Shown here: in pieces, positions 25,410 to 35,557 of the stretch
Layout of the letters: each line of letters opens with the position of its first letter
Position numbering within the stretch: position 1 is the first letter of the stretch
NCBI RefSeq assembly: GCF_023650515.1
Contig: NZ_CP096016.1
Location: 3,598,001 to 3,662,000, forward strand
Reading direction: 5' to 3'
Source: Alkalimarinus coralli
GTDB taxonomy: Bacteria > Pseudomonadota > Gammaproteobacteria > Pseudomonadales > Oleiphilaceae
DNA: 64,000 nt
The notes under the pieces: model-generated
What the model saw: the letters and a program-made list of their open reading frames with translations, nothing else
What the model was told of the DNA's origin: nothing
Database searches by the model: none
Translations under genes and position numbers: made by a program

Positions 25410-27410
25410 ATGCTAAACATCGATGCATTACAGCAGCTAAAATCGCTCAAGAAAGACATTAAGGACAGCAAAGAAATAGTCCAGGGTATCGTCAAAGGGA
25501 GCAACAACCGTTTTGGTTTTGTAACTCTGGAGGGTGGCAAAGACATCTACCTTTCTCCTGACGAAATGTTAAAAGTATTCCCGGGCGATGAAGTTCAAAT
25601 CGAAGTTAAGAAAGACGAGAAAGGCAAAGAGTTCGGGCTCATTGAAAAGCTAATCAAGTCAAACCTTAAGCGTTTTGCAGGAAAGTACGTTATCAAGGGC
25701 AATGCTCATTTTGTCGAGGTGGATGTCACCGGCATGTCTCGCTGGATTTTTATTCCACCAAACAAACGCAACAAAGCACAAGAACACGACCTGATTGATT
25801 GTAAGGTCATTCAGCACCCGATTCGAAACGGAAAACCCCAGGCAGAAGTGCTTAAAGTTATTGGCAGCATAAACAAGCCGGGTATTGAGCGCGAGTACGT
25901 AATCTGCAAACATCAAATAGAAAGCGACTGGGACAAAGACGCGCTGGCGCAAACCAATAGCCTGAGTGAGCAAACCATTATTGACCAGCAGCAAGGGCGC
26001 CGCGACCTCAGAAGTCTGCCATTTGTCACCATTGATGCGGCATCGACCACCGATATGGACGATGCGCTGTTTGTCGAGACCACTGAAGATGGCTGGACAC
26101 TCAAGGTCGCTATCGCTGACCCAACCGCGATCATTCCTGCCGGGTCTGCGCTGGAAAAAACAGCGCTTAGAAGAATGACCTCGATATACTTCCCTGGCGA
26201 GCCACTGGCAATGTTGCCCGAAAGTATATCTACACAGCTTTGCTCGTTACTGCCAAAAGTTGATCGTCTGGCATTAATCTGTGAAATCAAGATCGATTCA
26301 CAGGGTGGCCTTGGGGACTACAGCATCTACGAAGCCACCATTCATTCCCGTGCAAAACTCAGTTACGAAGAAGTTGCAGCATTCCTAGAGGCACCCGCTG
26401 ACGCTCATGACCTCAAGGTAGACAGTGATGTTGCCCCAATACTGGAGACGCTTGCCACCCTGACCAGTACCCTCAAACAGTGGCGAGCAGACAATGCGTT
26501 GCTGGGTGACGAACGCCCGGATTACCGCCTGCGCCTAAACGAACAGAAAAAGATCGCTGCCATCGATGTCATCGAACAAAATGCGGCCCACGACATCGTC
26601 GGAGAGTGCATGGTGGCTGCCAATCGCTGCGCGGCTGACTTTCTTCAGGCACTCCCTAGCGGGCTGTTTGTCACCCATGCAGGGATAAGAAGCGAGCGCC
26701 AGAGCAATGTGCTTGAAGTGGCTCGCAGTCGCTGGGCGGACAATACGCCCGACAATCTGACCGAAAAAGAGAATTACGTTAAGCTGGTGCGACTTGCTCA
26801 ACAAGACCAGACACTGCCTCCCATTAAGTCAATCATTGCTAGACAACATGAGCGCAGCCTGTTCAGCAGCACCGCCAACCCCCACTTTGGTATGGGGCTA
26901 GACGCATACACTACGTTTACTTCGCCGCTCAGGAAGGGTAATGACTTTTATGTTCACCGCCTGATTAAGAAAAAAATCAATGCTGAGCCGGCCAATATTT
27001 TAAGTGATAGCGAATTAGAATCACTGCAAGAACAGATATTTACTGCCCGCAGAGCGGTCAATGAAATGGAGCAGTGGCTCAAGTGTCAATATATTGAGCC
27101 ATTAAAGGATCAAACCTTTGAGGCGACTGTGGTACGAATGACATCCGCAGGCTGTCAGGTGAGGATTAACGAAAATGGCATCGAAGGATTTGTCTCCACC
27201 AAAGCGATGCCTGTTAAATACAGCTTCGACCCTAACCTGATGACGCTGACCAGCAAGGCCAAAGACCAGTTTATGCTTGATCAGCAGGTTAACGTCTGTT
27301 TAGACAGTATCGACTGGAAACGAAAACAGATTCAGTTCAAAGTAGCAGCTAAACCCGAACAGCAGGACACACCTAAAACAGAGGCCTCTGAAGCACCTGC
27401 AACAGAATGA
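25410..27410 (+). CDS. rnb: Exoribonuclease II
   Basis: 666 residues. Cold-shock-like RNA-binding domains occupy roughly 1-190, the RNB catalytic domain about 195-530 with the acidic cluster FVTIDAASTTDMDDALFVE, and an S1 domain about 570-650 (TFEATVVRMTSAGCQVRI). It degrades RNA processively from the 3' end in the cytosol. Length and order match RNase II rather than the longer RNase R, which also has a basic tail. The protein ends in a Glu/Thr-rich tail. Single gene, followed by a perfect hairpin. Confidence 0.9.
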   Translation: MLNIDALQQLKSLKKDIKDSKEIVQGIVKGSNNRFGFVTLEGGKDIYLSPDEMLKVFPGDEVQIEVKKDEKGKEFGLIEKLIKSNLKRFAGKYVIKGNAHFVEVDVTGMSRWIFIPPNKRNKAQEHDLIDCKVIQHPIRNGKPQAEVLKVIGSINKPGIEREYVICKHQIESDWDKDALAQTNSLSEQTIIDQQQGRRDLRSLPFVTIDAASTTDMDDALFVETTEDGWTLKVAIADPTAIIPAGSALEKTALRRMTSIYFPGEPLAMLPESISTQLCSLLPKVDRLALICEIKIDSQGGLGDYSIYEATIHSRAKLSYEEVAAFLEAPADAHDLKVDSDVAPILETLATLTSTLKQWRADNALLGDERPDYRLRLNEQKKIAAIDVIEQNAAHDIVGECMVAANRCAADFLQALPSGLFVTHAGIRSERQSNVLEVARSRWADNTPDNLTEKENYVKLVRLAQQDQTLPPIKSIIARQHERSLFSSTANPHFGMGLDAYTTFTSPLRKGNDFYVHRLIKKKINAEPANILSDSELESLQEQIFTARRAVNEMEQWLKCQYIEPLKDQTFEATVVRMTSAGCQVRINENGIEGFVSTKAMPVKYSFDPNLMTLTSKAKDQFMLDQQVNVCLDSIDWKRKQIQFKVAAKPEQQDTPKTEASEAPATE

Positions 27411-27782
27411 GCAGCAAGCGACCGGGTCACCCTTCAGAATGAGGGTGACCACAAGCGCGCGGCATAGCGGTTTGTGGTAGATGAATAGAGTTTCTGGCAA
27501 AACGTACCATAAACTATTTATACTCCTCATTTCCGAAAATCTTATTCACTTTTTTACAAACCAAGTTCACAACATTGGAACAATAATAAACTGAGGTTTT
27601 TTCACGGCGTTATGAGCGAAGCAAAGACAAGGCAAAAAATGATGAAGAAGCGGAGTTTATGAACATAAGTCCCGGTCGACCCAGGAGAGCGCACCATTTC
27701 GAATCATTTTTTAACGCTGTATTTGCAAGCGCAGTAGTCGTGCAAGGATCTCAAATTACGCTAACGCGAGGATTTACTCATA
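27411..27782. other. Intergenic region with a hairpin terminator
   Basis: About 370 bp. At 27425-27450 GGTCACCCT pairs perfectly with AGGGTGACC, just after the rnb stop, a likely rnb terminator. The rest shows no gene; the DUF2505 promoter should lie near its end. Confidence 0.6.
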
Positions 27783-28271
27783 ATGGAAGCACGCGACAAA
27801 CATAGCTACACCCAAGATGTAGATACAGTATTTAAGTACTTTTGCAATGCCGAGCAGGTTAAAGCCAAGCAGGAAGCTCTGGGCGCCAGAAACATTAACT
27901 TGGTTAAATTTGAGGCGACCGACACAACCCTTGAGGTCATCATTGAACGCGAAGTGCCCGCAGAAGTGCCACGAGCCATGAAAAAGTTTCTTAGCGAGTG
28001 GAACCATGTTAAGCAAGTCGAGCACTGGAGTGGCACGCCCGGTGAGCAGTATCACTGCGATATTTCAATTGAGATTAATGGTGTTCCGGTAACTATTGCT
28101 GGCACCATGGATCTGGCTGCCGAAGCCAACGGCTGTTCTAACACCGTCTGTTTAGATATCAACTGTGGCATTCCGTTAGTCGGTAAAAAGCTGGCAGAAC
28201 TGGTCGCCAGCCAGTCTAAGACATCAATGCAGGAAGAGTACCAGTACATTAAGTCGGCACTGGATCAGTAG
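27783..28271 (+). CDS. DUF2505 family protein
   Basis: 162 residues. The pattern, including HSYTQDVDTVFKYFCNAEQVKAKQEALGARN at the start and PAEVPRAMKKFL and VKQVEHWSG later, is that of DUF2505, a START/SRPBCC-like fold expected to bind a hydrophobic ligand in the cytosol. Ligand and role are unknown. It is a single gene convergent with a binding-protein gene. Confidence 0.87.
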   Translation: MEARDKHSYTQDVDTVFKYFCNAEQVKAKQEALGARNINLVKFEATDTTLEVIIEREVPAEVPRAMKKFLSEWNHVKQVEHWSGTPGEQYHCDISIEINGVPVTIAGTMDLAAEANGCSNTVCLDINCGIPLVGKKLAELVASQSKTSMQEEYQYIKSALDQ

Positions 28272-28355
28272 CCGTCACAAAAAGTGCTATCTTGCCAGCC
28301 GCTTGATAGCACACTTGCTTCCACAATAGCGCCCAGCTGGTATTGGTTACTCAGA

Positions 28356-29111
28356 TTACCGATAACGCGCTTGCAACTGCTCAAAAAAACCTTCCTTTTT
28401 CATATCCAGCAGATGATTGTCCAGCATTTCTGCATCGTAAGGCATTTTTAGTGAATAAGAGCAGTGCAGACCAAACACATCGGCATCAACCGTCGCAATG
28501 GCAAGTTTGTTTTCCAGCCCCTGCTTTTTGATTTCGTACTCAATAATAGCGCCAAAATCAATAACAGTATCAAGCCGCCCCATCTCCACCAGTCTCATAC
28601 CTGTAGCAAGGCTACCCACCGGCACAGACTCTGCCTTTCCTTCAGCGAACAGCGACATAATCTCTTGGTTGTACACGTAACCGTTGTAAGTGCCAATCCG
28701 CTTGCCTTCAAAGTCTGCCACGCTGTTCAGCGTATTCACATCCTCCAGCCGTATTAAATAATTGTCAGTCCCTTCAAACAAAACCGATGACCAGTGATAA
28801 TTATCCGGCTTTTCTTCCCATTTAGGGTTGGTCAAACAACTCACATGAGCCTCGCCACTTGTTACCATAATGGCAACACGCTTTGTTGGCAGCTCGATAT
28901 ATTTCGGTTTCAAGTTGGCTCTTTCAGCCAACTCGTCGCCGATATCTTTAACCATCCCTCCAACTAACTTATTGTTAGAGCGGATAGCAAAAGGCTCCAG
29001 CGCCTCATTCCAATAGGTAAAGATTAACTCTTCTGACCAAGCAGACGGTGCAGACACAATAACAGTGACGCATAATGAGCACCAAGCAAGAAGCCTTTTA
29101 CCTTTCAACAT
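28356..29111 (-). CDS. Periplasmic solute-binding protein, family 3
   Basis: About 251 residues from the ATG at 29111 (the frame extends to 29168). Signal peptide CSLCVTVIVSAPSAWS. The mature part has the family 3 fold: LEPFAIRSNNKLVGGMVKDIGDELAERA, LPTKRVAIMVTSGEAH and GKRIGTYNGYVYNQ. There is no permease or ATPase beside it, so it is the third orphan binding protein of the window. It resembles sensor-type orphans but no partner kinase is adjacent. It is divergent from mksF. Confidence 0.87.
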   Translation of the reverse strand: MLKGKRLLAWCSLCVTVIVSAPSAWSEELIFTYWNEALEPFAIRSNNKLVGGMVKDIGDELAERANLKPKYIELPTKRVAIMVTSGEAHVSCLTNPKWEEKPDNYHWSSVLFEGTDNYLIRLEDVNTLNSVADFEGKRIGTYNGYVYNQEIMSLFAEGKAESVPVGSLATGMRLVEMGRLDTVIDFGAIIEYEIKKQGLENKLAIATVDADVFGLHCSYSLKMPYDAEMLDNHLLDMKKEGFFEQLQARYR

Positions 29112-29396
29112 AGTCAGAAGAGATTCCAGAAAAGATCTAAAAGAGGCATTACTACTTAGCGTAGACAATTTGCAGATTTATTCAATTCAGAGTCTATCGT
29201 ACCCATGCCTGATTGAGGAAAAGTCTAGTACCGCTCAAAATTCAATCCAATTATCGCTTTTATCCCCCCTCAATCGAGGCGATAATAGCCCACTTTAACA
29301 TCGCCAAACTGTTCGCATAACGAACCAAGGCGTGTTAGTTTTATCGACCGATTTTTCACAACTATGTTTGTTCCTACTTAATGTTTGTTGCTACTT

Positions 29397-30872
29397 ATGT
29401 TTTTTACCGATAATCGCGAACAGTTTTTTCGTCCTCTTACCAGCAAGTACAGAGAGGTCGTTGTTGAGTGCGTCAGGCTTTTATACCTCCGACTTTATAG
29501 CTCTATGGCCGACTATGGCCACTCTCTGAGAAGAGGTCAGCTCATAGAGATTTTTCAGGAAGCCATTACCCGTGCTCCAGAGCTTGAGTATGGAGAAGAT
29601 GATGATGCCATCGCCACCCGCACTGACCGGGAGAAAGCGAACTGGATTCTCAACATATTGCTGGACAACGGCTGGTTGGAAGTTCAACTCGACGAAGTCT
29701 CACTGCAAAGCACTTACCGGTTTAGTCGCATCGGCCGACTCTTTTCTCAACCCTTTGTAGAGCTTAAAGGGACACAGGTTCGCACCCGCCACCGCAACAC
29801 TCGTAACACCCGCAATGCGCTCAGCGCCTTTTTAGAACAGGGCGAAATACACGACCTGCTGGATGCCTTTGAGTACTCAGAGCGTATCATCAGTGACTTC
29901 ACCGACGTCATTGCCGAGCTGGAAGACCGCAAGCGAGAGCTGGTTAAAGAGATCGACATGCGGGAGCTGGTTCAAAAAGCCAGCGACGAATTTTTTGATT
30001 TTATGGAGAAGCGTTTTCAACCCGATCTTTCGGTCAGACTGTCAGCCGACAGCGTTGAAAAGCACCGTGATGATATGATCAACCTGATCCATAAAATCCG
30101 AGGGCAATCTAAAGGCTTTAAAGCTGAAGCGGAACACAAACTGCGCGAGTTTTTACCCGACATGATTGTTGAAGGGCAGTCGCTGCTATGGATCATTCTT
30201 GACCGGATAGAAGTAAGGCTTTCAAATGCCTGCGAAATCATGCTGCCGGCACTGCGTACTGCACTGAAAAACTTTACCAAACGCGCTGATATTATCATCC
30301 GCCAGCTTAACTATCTCGCCAGCCAGCAGCACAATGATGTGGTCGCCATTTGTCAGTCATTAAAAGACCTTGATGCCGAAAGTGCCGATAAACGATTAGC
30401 AAAAGCTGGCCAGTTGATGTCTGGTTTGAAGCTGGAGCTCGTTGACCCTGCACAGAACACATTACGCGACAATCGCACCCGGCGCATCGTTGACTCGCTG
30501 GTGGCAGAAGATCATGCGGTTGATGAATCTGCGCGCAAAGAGCTGTTCATCCAACACGCGCTTGATCAGGCATTCAATATCAACCAGCAAGACCTGCGTA
30601 ACTTTCTGGTGCGCTCGCTTAGAGGCGGCGAGAAAATCAATACCAAAAACTTGCAAATCGTACAGGCAAGCGACCTTTTGGCAGCAACCCATGCCATCGA
30701 AATTGCTGCCGCAAACAACCTCTCCAGTGAATATCGTTTTAATGTCGTTCCAACGGGGGATGTCACCAGCAACGACTATTTACTGGCCGCAGATGATTTC
30801 ACCATAGAAATTGAAGACCTGACCGACAAAAACGCGGTGGGCCAAAACAACGTCCAAACATTAACCACCTGA
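29397..30872 (+). CDS. mksF: MksF/JetA-type kleisin subunit of an Mks condensin
   Basis: 491 residues from the ATG at 29397; an in-frame TTG four codons earlier is less likely. The protein is of the DUF5716 family, the first subunit of MksFEB and Wadjet (JetA) systems. N-terminal winged-helix region (about 10-120), a helical middle (RIISDFTDVIAELEDRKRELVKEI) and a C-terminal winged-helix part. As kleisin it should bridge the two SMC heads. It is followed at once by mksE (gap of 3 bp) and then mksB, the usual order. Confidence 0.87.
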   Translation: MFFTDNREQFFRPLTSKYREVVVECVRLLYLRLYSSMADYGHSLRRGQLIEIFQEAITRAPELEYGEDDDAIATRTDREKANWILNILLDNGWLEVQLDEVSLQSTYRFSRIGRLFSQPFVELKGTQVRTRHRNTRNTRNALSAFLEQGEIHDLLDAFEYSERIISDFTDVIAELEDRKRELVKEIDMRELVQKASDEFFDFMEKRFQPDLSVRLSADSVEKHRDDMINLIHKIRGQSKGFKAEAEHKLREFLPDMIVEGQSLLWIILDRIEVRLSNACEIMLPALRTALKNFTKRADIIIRQLNYLASQQHNDVVAICQSLKDLDAESADKRLAKAGQLMSGLKLELVDPAQNTLRDNRTRRIVDSLVAEDHAVDESARKELFIQHALDQAFNINQQDLRNFLVRSLRGGEKINTKNLQIVQASDLLAATHAIEIAAANNLSSEYRFNVVPTGDVTSNDYLLAADDFTIEIEDLTDKNAVGQNNVQTLTT

Positions 30873-30875
30873 TAA

Positions 30876-31592
30876 GTGACTGATACCATGATCGTGACCC
30901 AATCTCTGGAAAAAGCACTCAGCCAGGAAGGCATTACACTGACTGAGTTCAGTGAGCTTGTTCTACGACTGCTTGACTATAGCGTAATCTGCCGTGAAGA
31001 AAGCCAGGTAGAACAGAACCTTTATGACCGTTTTTTACGCGTCGAGCCACTGGTTCAGGACTATTTATCAGTGCTACATATACGCCTGCTGCATGAAAGC
31101 CAGTTTCAGTATATACGCGCCTACCCGCCCGGTGCTGAAGTACCAGGCATGCATGATGAACAATATCAGCCATTCAACAGTGGCTTAAGGCAGCGCCTCA
31201 GTCAGCAGGAAATTGCCGTTATCCTGGTGCTTCGCTCTCAGTATGATAAATCACTCCGAGAGGGCGCTGTCGATGATCACGGCCAGGTACTCATATCCCT
31301 CGAAGCCCTCAGTATCGCGATGCACAATTTGCTTGGTCGAGCACTGCCCGAGCATATGCTCGACCGGAAAAAGCTGTTTAGCCGACTAAAACAACTGCGC
31401 TTAATTCAATATGGTGCCGAAGATGAAGTTTCAAATGGTGACGCATGGATTCGTATTCGCCCGATGATCGTGAGCTTTGTCAGCGATGAAGCATTATCTG
31501 CGCTGCAAGGTGCAGAACCTGGCGATGAGCCGCTGAGCGACGAAGCGTTGTCGGAGCTCAAAGAAGAAAGCCAAACGGCTGACTGCGAATAG
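30876..31592 (+). CDS. mksE: MksE/JetB accessory subunit (DUF4194)
   Basis: 238 residues from a GTG at 30876 (an ATG at 30888 is the alternative). DUF4194 signature in the middle: [19 protein letters not shown], then [14 protein letters not shown]. In Mks and Wadjet complexes this winged-helix protein binds the kleisin as a dimer. It ends in an acidic tail ([16 protein letters not shown]). Between it and mksB lie 182 bp with a REP-like palindrome pair, unusual because these genes normally abut. Confidence 0.88.
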   Translation: MTDTMIVTQSLEKALSQEGITLTEFSELVLRLLDYSVICREESQVEQNLYDRFLRVEPLVQDYLSVLHIRLLHESQFQYIRAYPPGAEVPGMHDEQYQPFNSGLRQRLSQQEIAVILVLRSQYDKSLREGAVDDHGQVLISLEALSIAMHNLLGRALPEHMLDRKKLFSRLKQLRLIQYGAEDEVSNGDAWIRIRPMIVSFVSDEALSALQGAEPGDEPLSDEALSELKEESQTADCE

Positions 31593-31606
31593 TTAGGAAC
31601 TATACC

Positions 31607-31675
31607 GTCACTCCCGCGAAGGCGGGAGTCCATGACTAAGCCAGTGTAATGGATCCCCGCCTTCGCGAGGATGAC
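31607..31675. repeat. REP-like palindrome pair between mksE and mksB
   Basis: GTCACTCCCGCGAAGGCGGGAGTC (first 20 bases from 31607; palindrome to 31630) and a facing partner at 31651-31675 (core CCGCCTTCGCGAGGATGAC) form an inverted pair. The core resembles the interior of the two MITE copies but lacks their terminal repeats. Transcribed, it should fold into stable hairpins. Confidence 0.85.
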
Positions 31676-31774
31676 AACAGAATCAAACCATTGTGTTTGG
31701 GGTGACCGAAAAGCGTCTCATTACCCCCCTGAAAATATAAGAACTGTTGCGTTTAAAAGTGTATTGATAAAACT

Positions 31775-34700
31775 ATGTTTATAAAGAAGTGTATTTATGT
31801 CAATTGGGGGAATATCCCTCATTTAGAGTTTGATTTCGGTCCGATCAACCTGTTATCCGGCGGTAATGGCTCGGGCAAAACAACCTCTGCCGATGCCATT
31901 CAAACCGTCATGACAGCCGCATACGATTACCTGTTCGCCTACAACCCCGGACAGGACGAAACCACCCAAAGAGGCAAAGGCGGCAAGCAAGTACGAACAC
32001 TGCAATCATACATTCTCGGTTGTGATGATGGCTCCTATGCACGCCCCCAACCAACAGACGGTTATATCGCACTAACTTTTTACCCGACTCAAGGCGAAAC
32101 CTCAGAACCGTTCACCGCAGTGGTTTCCGCCAGAGCGTATCTTGATGCGGCAGGCAGCAAACCCGTTGCCCGATTAAGTGAGCTGTTTTTCCTGATTATT
32201 CCGGGAGAGCAACTACAACTCAATCACTTCATCAAGGAACAAGAGGATGGCAATAAACATATTGTTGGCCTGGACAAAATTTATAATAGCCTCCGACATG
32301 AATTTGGCCCCGACTCAGTTGAAAAGTATGATGCCAAAAAGCCCTATTTGAAACGCCTATACGGCGCACTTAAAGGCAAGCGCGAGTCAGTATCAGAGCG
32401 AGAGGCGATGAATGCGGCGCGCGCCTTTTCCCGTTTTATGGCGTACAAGCCGGTTAAAAGTATCAACGACTTTGTTGCCAATGAGATTCTGGAAAAGAAA
32501 GACCTTGGTGAAGCCATCCGTTCTGTTTCTGAACTGATGAAAACCATTCACGGCATGGAAAGTGATGCCACTCACCTGCGAAATTCCATCAACCTGCTTG
32601 AGCAAACCGCAGAAAAGAGTGATGGTTATATTCAGCAGTGGATCAATCTTAATGTGCTGCATTACATCGATACCCGTATCCAGTACCTGAATGACCAGCA
32701 GACCTACCTTAACGCCAAGCGGCAGCAAAAAAGCCTTCAGGACGAACAGACCGCCAACCAACAGGAACGGGATATACTGGAAGCAAGACACCAGCAGGCC
32801 CGCAACGAGCTAATTCAGCTGGAGGCAAAACGTCAGGGCCATCAACCACTACAACAAAAAGATGACCTTGAAAAGCTGGTCGAAAGCAACACCAAACTAC
32901 TGCACGACCAAGCCCCTGCCCTGCTCGATCAAAGCAACAGGCTTAACAACAGCTTTAACGCCACTGACCGTTTGTTAACGTTGCTGCAACAGAGCAATAT
33001 CGCTAGAGAAATTCCGCGGCTCGGCCAAAAAGACTTTATGTCTGCTGCCAAAACCTTTGCCCAGCAACAAGCTAAAAGTGCCATCGACTTTACCTCTCTG
33101 CTTGGTAGAGATTGGGTCGATATTTCACCGCTTGAAGCGCATCTTGAAGATGCGGTCACGATTCAGCAGCAGGCAAACCAGTGGCAGAGACTGTTACACG
33201 ATAAAGAGCTGTCGGCAGATGGCATCTGTGTGCGCGATAAAGTGAACAGTGCACTGTTTCAACGCCAGACACTCTGTAAAACCCTTGAAAAGCAGAGACA
33301 ACAAAAGCAGGCCGAGATCGAAAACCTTGAAGGGCACCAGGCCACATATCCTTATTATATAAAACAAGCCATCGACACCATCCGGCGAGAGTGCCCCAAG
33401 GCAGACCCCAGAGTCTTGTGCGACTATATCGAGGTGAAAGACGAAAAATGGCAGAATGCCATTGAGGGTTATATTGGCGGTGCCCGTTTCTCAATCATTG
33501 TAGAGCCGGAAATGGAAGCCGAAGCGATTCGTATCGTGCGCAATATGCCCGGCCGGGATAACCGCGCCAGAGTTATCCAGGGTTCAAAAGCCAGCAAAGA
33601 CTACCAGCGCACCACACTGGATAAAGACTCGATCGTTAATGCCATGGAGTTCTCCCACGCGACCGCCAAACACTATATTGCCGCCAGCTATGGCAGTGTT
33701 ATTCGCGTAAAATCAGAACAGGAATTGCGCTATACCCGCCGGGGTATTACCAGCAATGGGCTGGGCTCCGGCTCGTACAGTATGTGGCGGTGCGACATCT
33801 CTGACAGCGAGCTGGTGTTTGGTCAGGGTGCCAGAGAGCGAGCGCTGGCCGCCAAACGTGGTGAGATGGATAAATTGCTACATGAGTTTCAGGCGGCAGA
33901 TGACCATCAACAGCAGTTATCATCTCTGCTAAATGCAATCGACCGAATTGGCCCGGTTAGCTACGCTGACCGTTTGCAACAAATGCTTAACACCCAGCGA
34001 GAGCTAAGAGACGCAGAAGGCAAACTGGAGCACCTTGATCTTTCAGATTTTGCTGAATTGGAGCAAAAACTGGAAGCCCTGAAAGCGCAAGATCAAGAAT
34101 TTAGCCAGCAGATTGAAAACAAAATTGAACGCGCAGGCTCAATTAAAACAGAGCTATCAGAGATCACTGAGCGCTGCAAAAAGCTCTCAAATCAGCAAGA
34201 AATTTCCGAACAGCTCCAGGAAGAGAAAGAAGACAACCTTCGCGGCATTGTATCGCTATGGCCAGACTTTGACTGTGAAAAAGAGCTTGAGAAGGCAGAC
34301 AAGCGGGCCGAAAACACTCGGCCTGAAATCTTACTCAACGACCTGCAAGACACCTATAGCAGCTTAAACAGTCTTGCACATGACATTGAACATGGTGTAA
34401 TCGAGCACAACCAGCACTGCAATCTGGCAGACAATATCGCCTATATGCCAGACTACAGTGAAAATCACTCTAAAAAGTTCTTCAAATCAATCTGTGATCT
34501 GCGCCGAGACAACGATCTCGTGCATAATCGTCTGAAGAACAATATTCTGGTCGAGAAACAAGAAAAGCTCACCAAGATAAAAGAGTCTTTTAACAATGCG
34601 TTTGTCACCCACTTGTGCCACGCCATCTATCAGTCGATTAACGATGGTAAGAAAATACTTGAGAACATGAACCGGGAGCTGGAACACCATCGATTTGGGG

Positions 34701-35416
34701 CAGACCGAGAGTCATTCCATTTTGATTGGAACTGGGTGCCGGAGTTCAAAGAGTACTGGAATTTCTTTAAAGAGATTATCAACCTCCCTAACCTGGGTGA
34801 CGGCACGACATTGTTCGAAGCGGAACTCAGTCAAAAGTCACAACTGGTTCGCGACCGGTTAATGCAAATGTTACTGTCTGATGACGAAGTCCGTTCGATG
34901 CGAGAGCTAGAGCGTATCTCAGACTACCGTAACTACCGCAGCTACGAGATATATAAACAACCTGAAGGCAAAGCAGCTATCGCGCTGAGTCAATACGGAA
35001 CAGGTTCAGGAGGGCAACTGGAAACCCCTGCTTATATCATCCGCTCAGCCGCAATCACTTCCGCCTTTAAGTTTAATGAAGGGAATAGCCACCTAAGAAT
35101 GGTGTTAGTTGATGAGGCCTTCTCAAAAATGGATGAGACCCGCTCGCGAGAAGTGATCAAATACCTCACCGAGACCTTGGGGCTACAACTACTGTTCATC
35201 ATGCCTACCAGCAAGTCAGGCCCGTTTATGGACCTGATCAGCAATCAGTTCGTGTTTAGCAAATGCCCGACAACCAAGTCCGTTGGTGAACTGAATACTC
35301 GCGTTCTGGTTGACAGGCAGCGATGTAACTCAGATAAGATCAAGGAGTTGTGGGCCAACCACCGCCGCACGGTTAGACACCAGTATGCCCTGGACTTTAT
35401 GGAGGAGTTTCATTAA
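31775..35416 (+). CDS. mksB: MksB/JetC SMC-like ATPase
   Basis: 1213 residues. Walker A GGNGSGKTT at 29-37; two coiled-coil arms (about 290-470 and 700-870) around a hinge-like globular part (about 520-680, with NAIEGYIGGARFSIIVEPE). The C-terminal head carries a signature-like GTGSGGQLETPAYI and Walker B MVLVDEAFSKMDETRSREV. It is the motor of the Mks condensin, which loops chromosomal or plasmid DNA. No topoisomerase/nuclease subunit (MksG/JetD) follows: the next gene is a histidine kinase on the other strand. Confidence 0.9.
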   Translation: MFIKKCIYVNWGNIPHLEFDFGPINLLSGGNGSGKTTSADAIQTVMTAAYDYLFAYNPGQDETTQRGKGGKQVRTLQSYILGCDDGSYARPQPTDGYIALTFYPTQGETSEPFTAVVSARAYLDAAGSKPVARLSELFFLIIPGEQLQLNHFIKEQEDGNKHIVGLDKIYNSLRHEFGPDSVEKYDAKKPYLKRLYGALKGKRESVSEREAMNAARAFSRFMAYKPVKSINDFVANEILEKKDLGEAIRSVSELMKTIHGMESDATHLRNSINLLEQTAEKSDGYIQQWINLNVLHYIDTRIQYLNDQQTYLNAKRQQKSLQDEQTANQQERDILEARHQQARNELIQLEAKRQGHQPLQQKDDLEKLVESNTKLLHDQAPALLDQSNRLNNSFNATDRLLTLLQQSNIAREIPRLGQKDFMSAAKTFAQQQAKSAIDFTSLLGRDWVDISPLEAHLEDAVTIQQQANQWQRLLHDKELSADGICVRDKVNSALFQRQTLCKTLEKQRQQKQAEIENLEGHQATYPYYIKQAIDTIRRECPKADPRVLCDYIEVKDEKWQNAIEGYIGGARFSIIVEPEMEAEAIRIVRNMPGRDNRARVIQGSKASKDYQRTTLDKDSIVNAMEFSHATAKHYIAASYGSVIRVKSEQELRYTRRGITSNGLGSGSYSMWRCDISDSELVFGQGARERALAAKRGEMDKLLHEFQAADDHQQQLSSLLNAIDRIGPVSYADRLQQMLNTQRELRDAEGKLEHLDLSDFAELEQKLEALKAQDQEFSQQIENKIERAGSIKTELSEITERCKKLSNQQEISEQLQEEKEDNLRGIVSLWPDFDCEKELEKADKRAENTRPEILLNDLQDTYSSLNSLAHDIEHGVIEHNQHCNLADNIAYMPDYSENHSKKFFKSICDLRRDNDLVHNRLKNNILVEKQEKLTKIKESFNNAFVTHLCHAIYQSINDGKKILENMNRELEHHRFGADRESFHFDWNWVPEFKEYWNFFKEIINLPNLGDGTTLFEAELSQKSQLVRDRLMQMLLSDDEVRSMRELERISDYRNYRSYEIYKQPEGKAAIALSQYGTGSGGQLETPAYIIRSAAITSAFKFNEGNSHLRMVLVDEAFSKMDETRSREVIKYLTETLGLQLLFIMPTSKSGPFMDLISNQFVFSKCPTTKSVGELNTRVLVDRQRCNSDKIKELWANHRRTVRHQYALDFMEEFH

Positions 35417-35447
35417 CTATGCCGAGTCGTAATTAATGCGGCAGATA

Positions 35448-35466
35448 GGGTGGGCATTGCCCACCC
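35448..35466. terminator. Hairpin between mksB and the kinase gene
   Basis: GGGTGGGC and GCCCACCC pair with almost no loop, about 30 bp after the mksB stop. No T-run; it may terminate either convergent transcript. Confidence 0.5.
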
Positions 35467-35557
35467 CTTACTGCGTTAACACCTGTTGGCCTATAGCTAA
35501 CGCGCGCCCCGACCTTCTTATCGCGCCAGGCTTAACAAGCAAAAAAGCAGCTTTTAG

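Noticed and set aside
29397-35416. Complete Wadjet plasmid-defence system
   Set aside because: JetA, JetB and JetC are present but JetD is not, so I call a Mks condensin.
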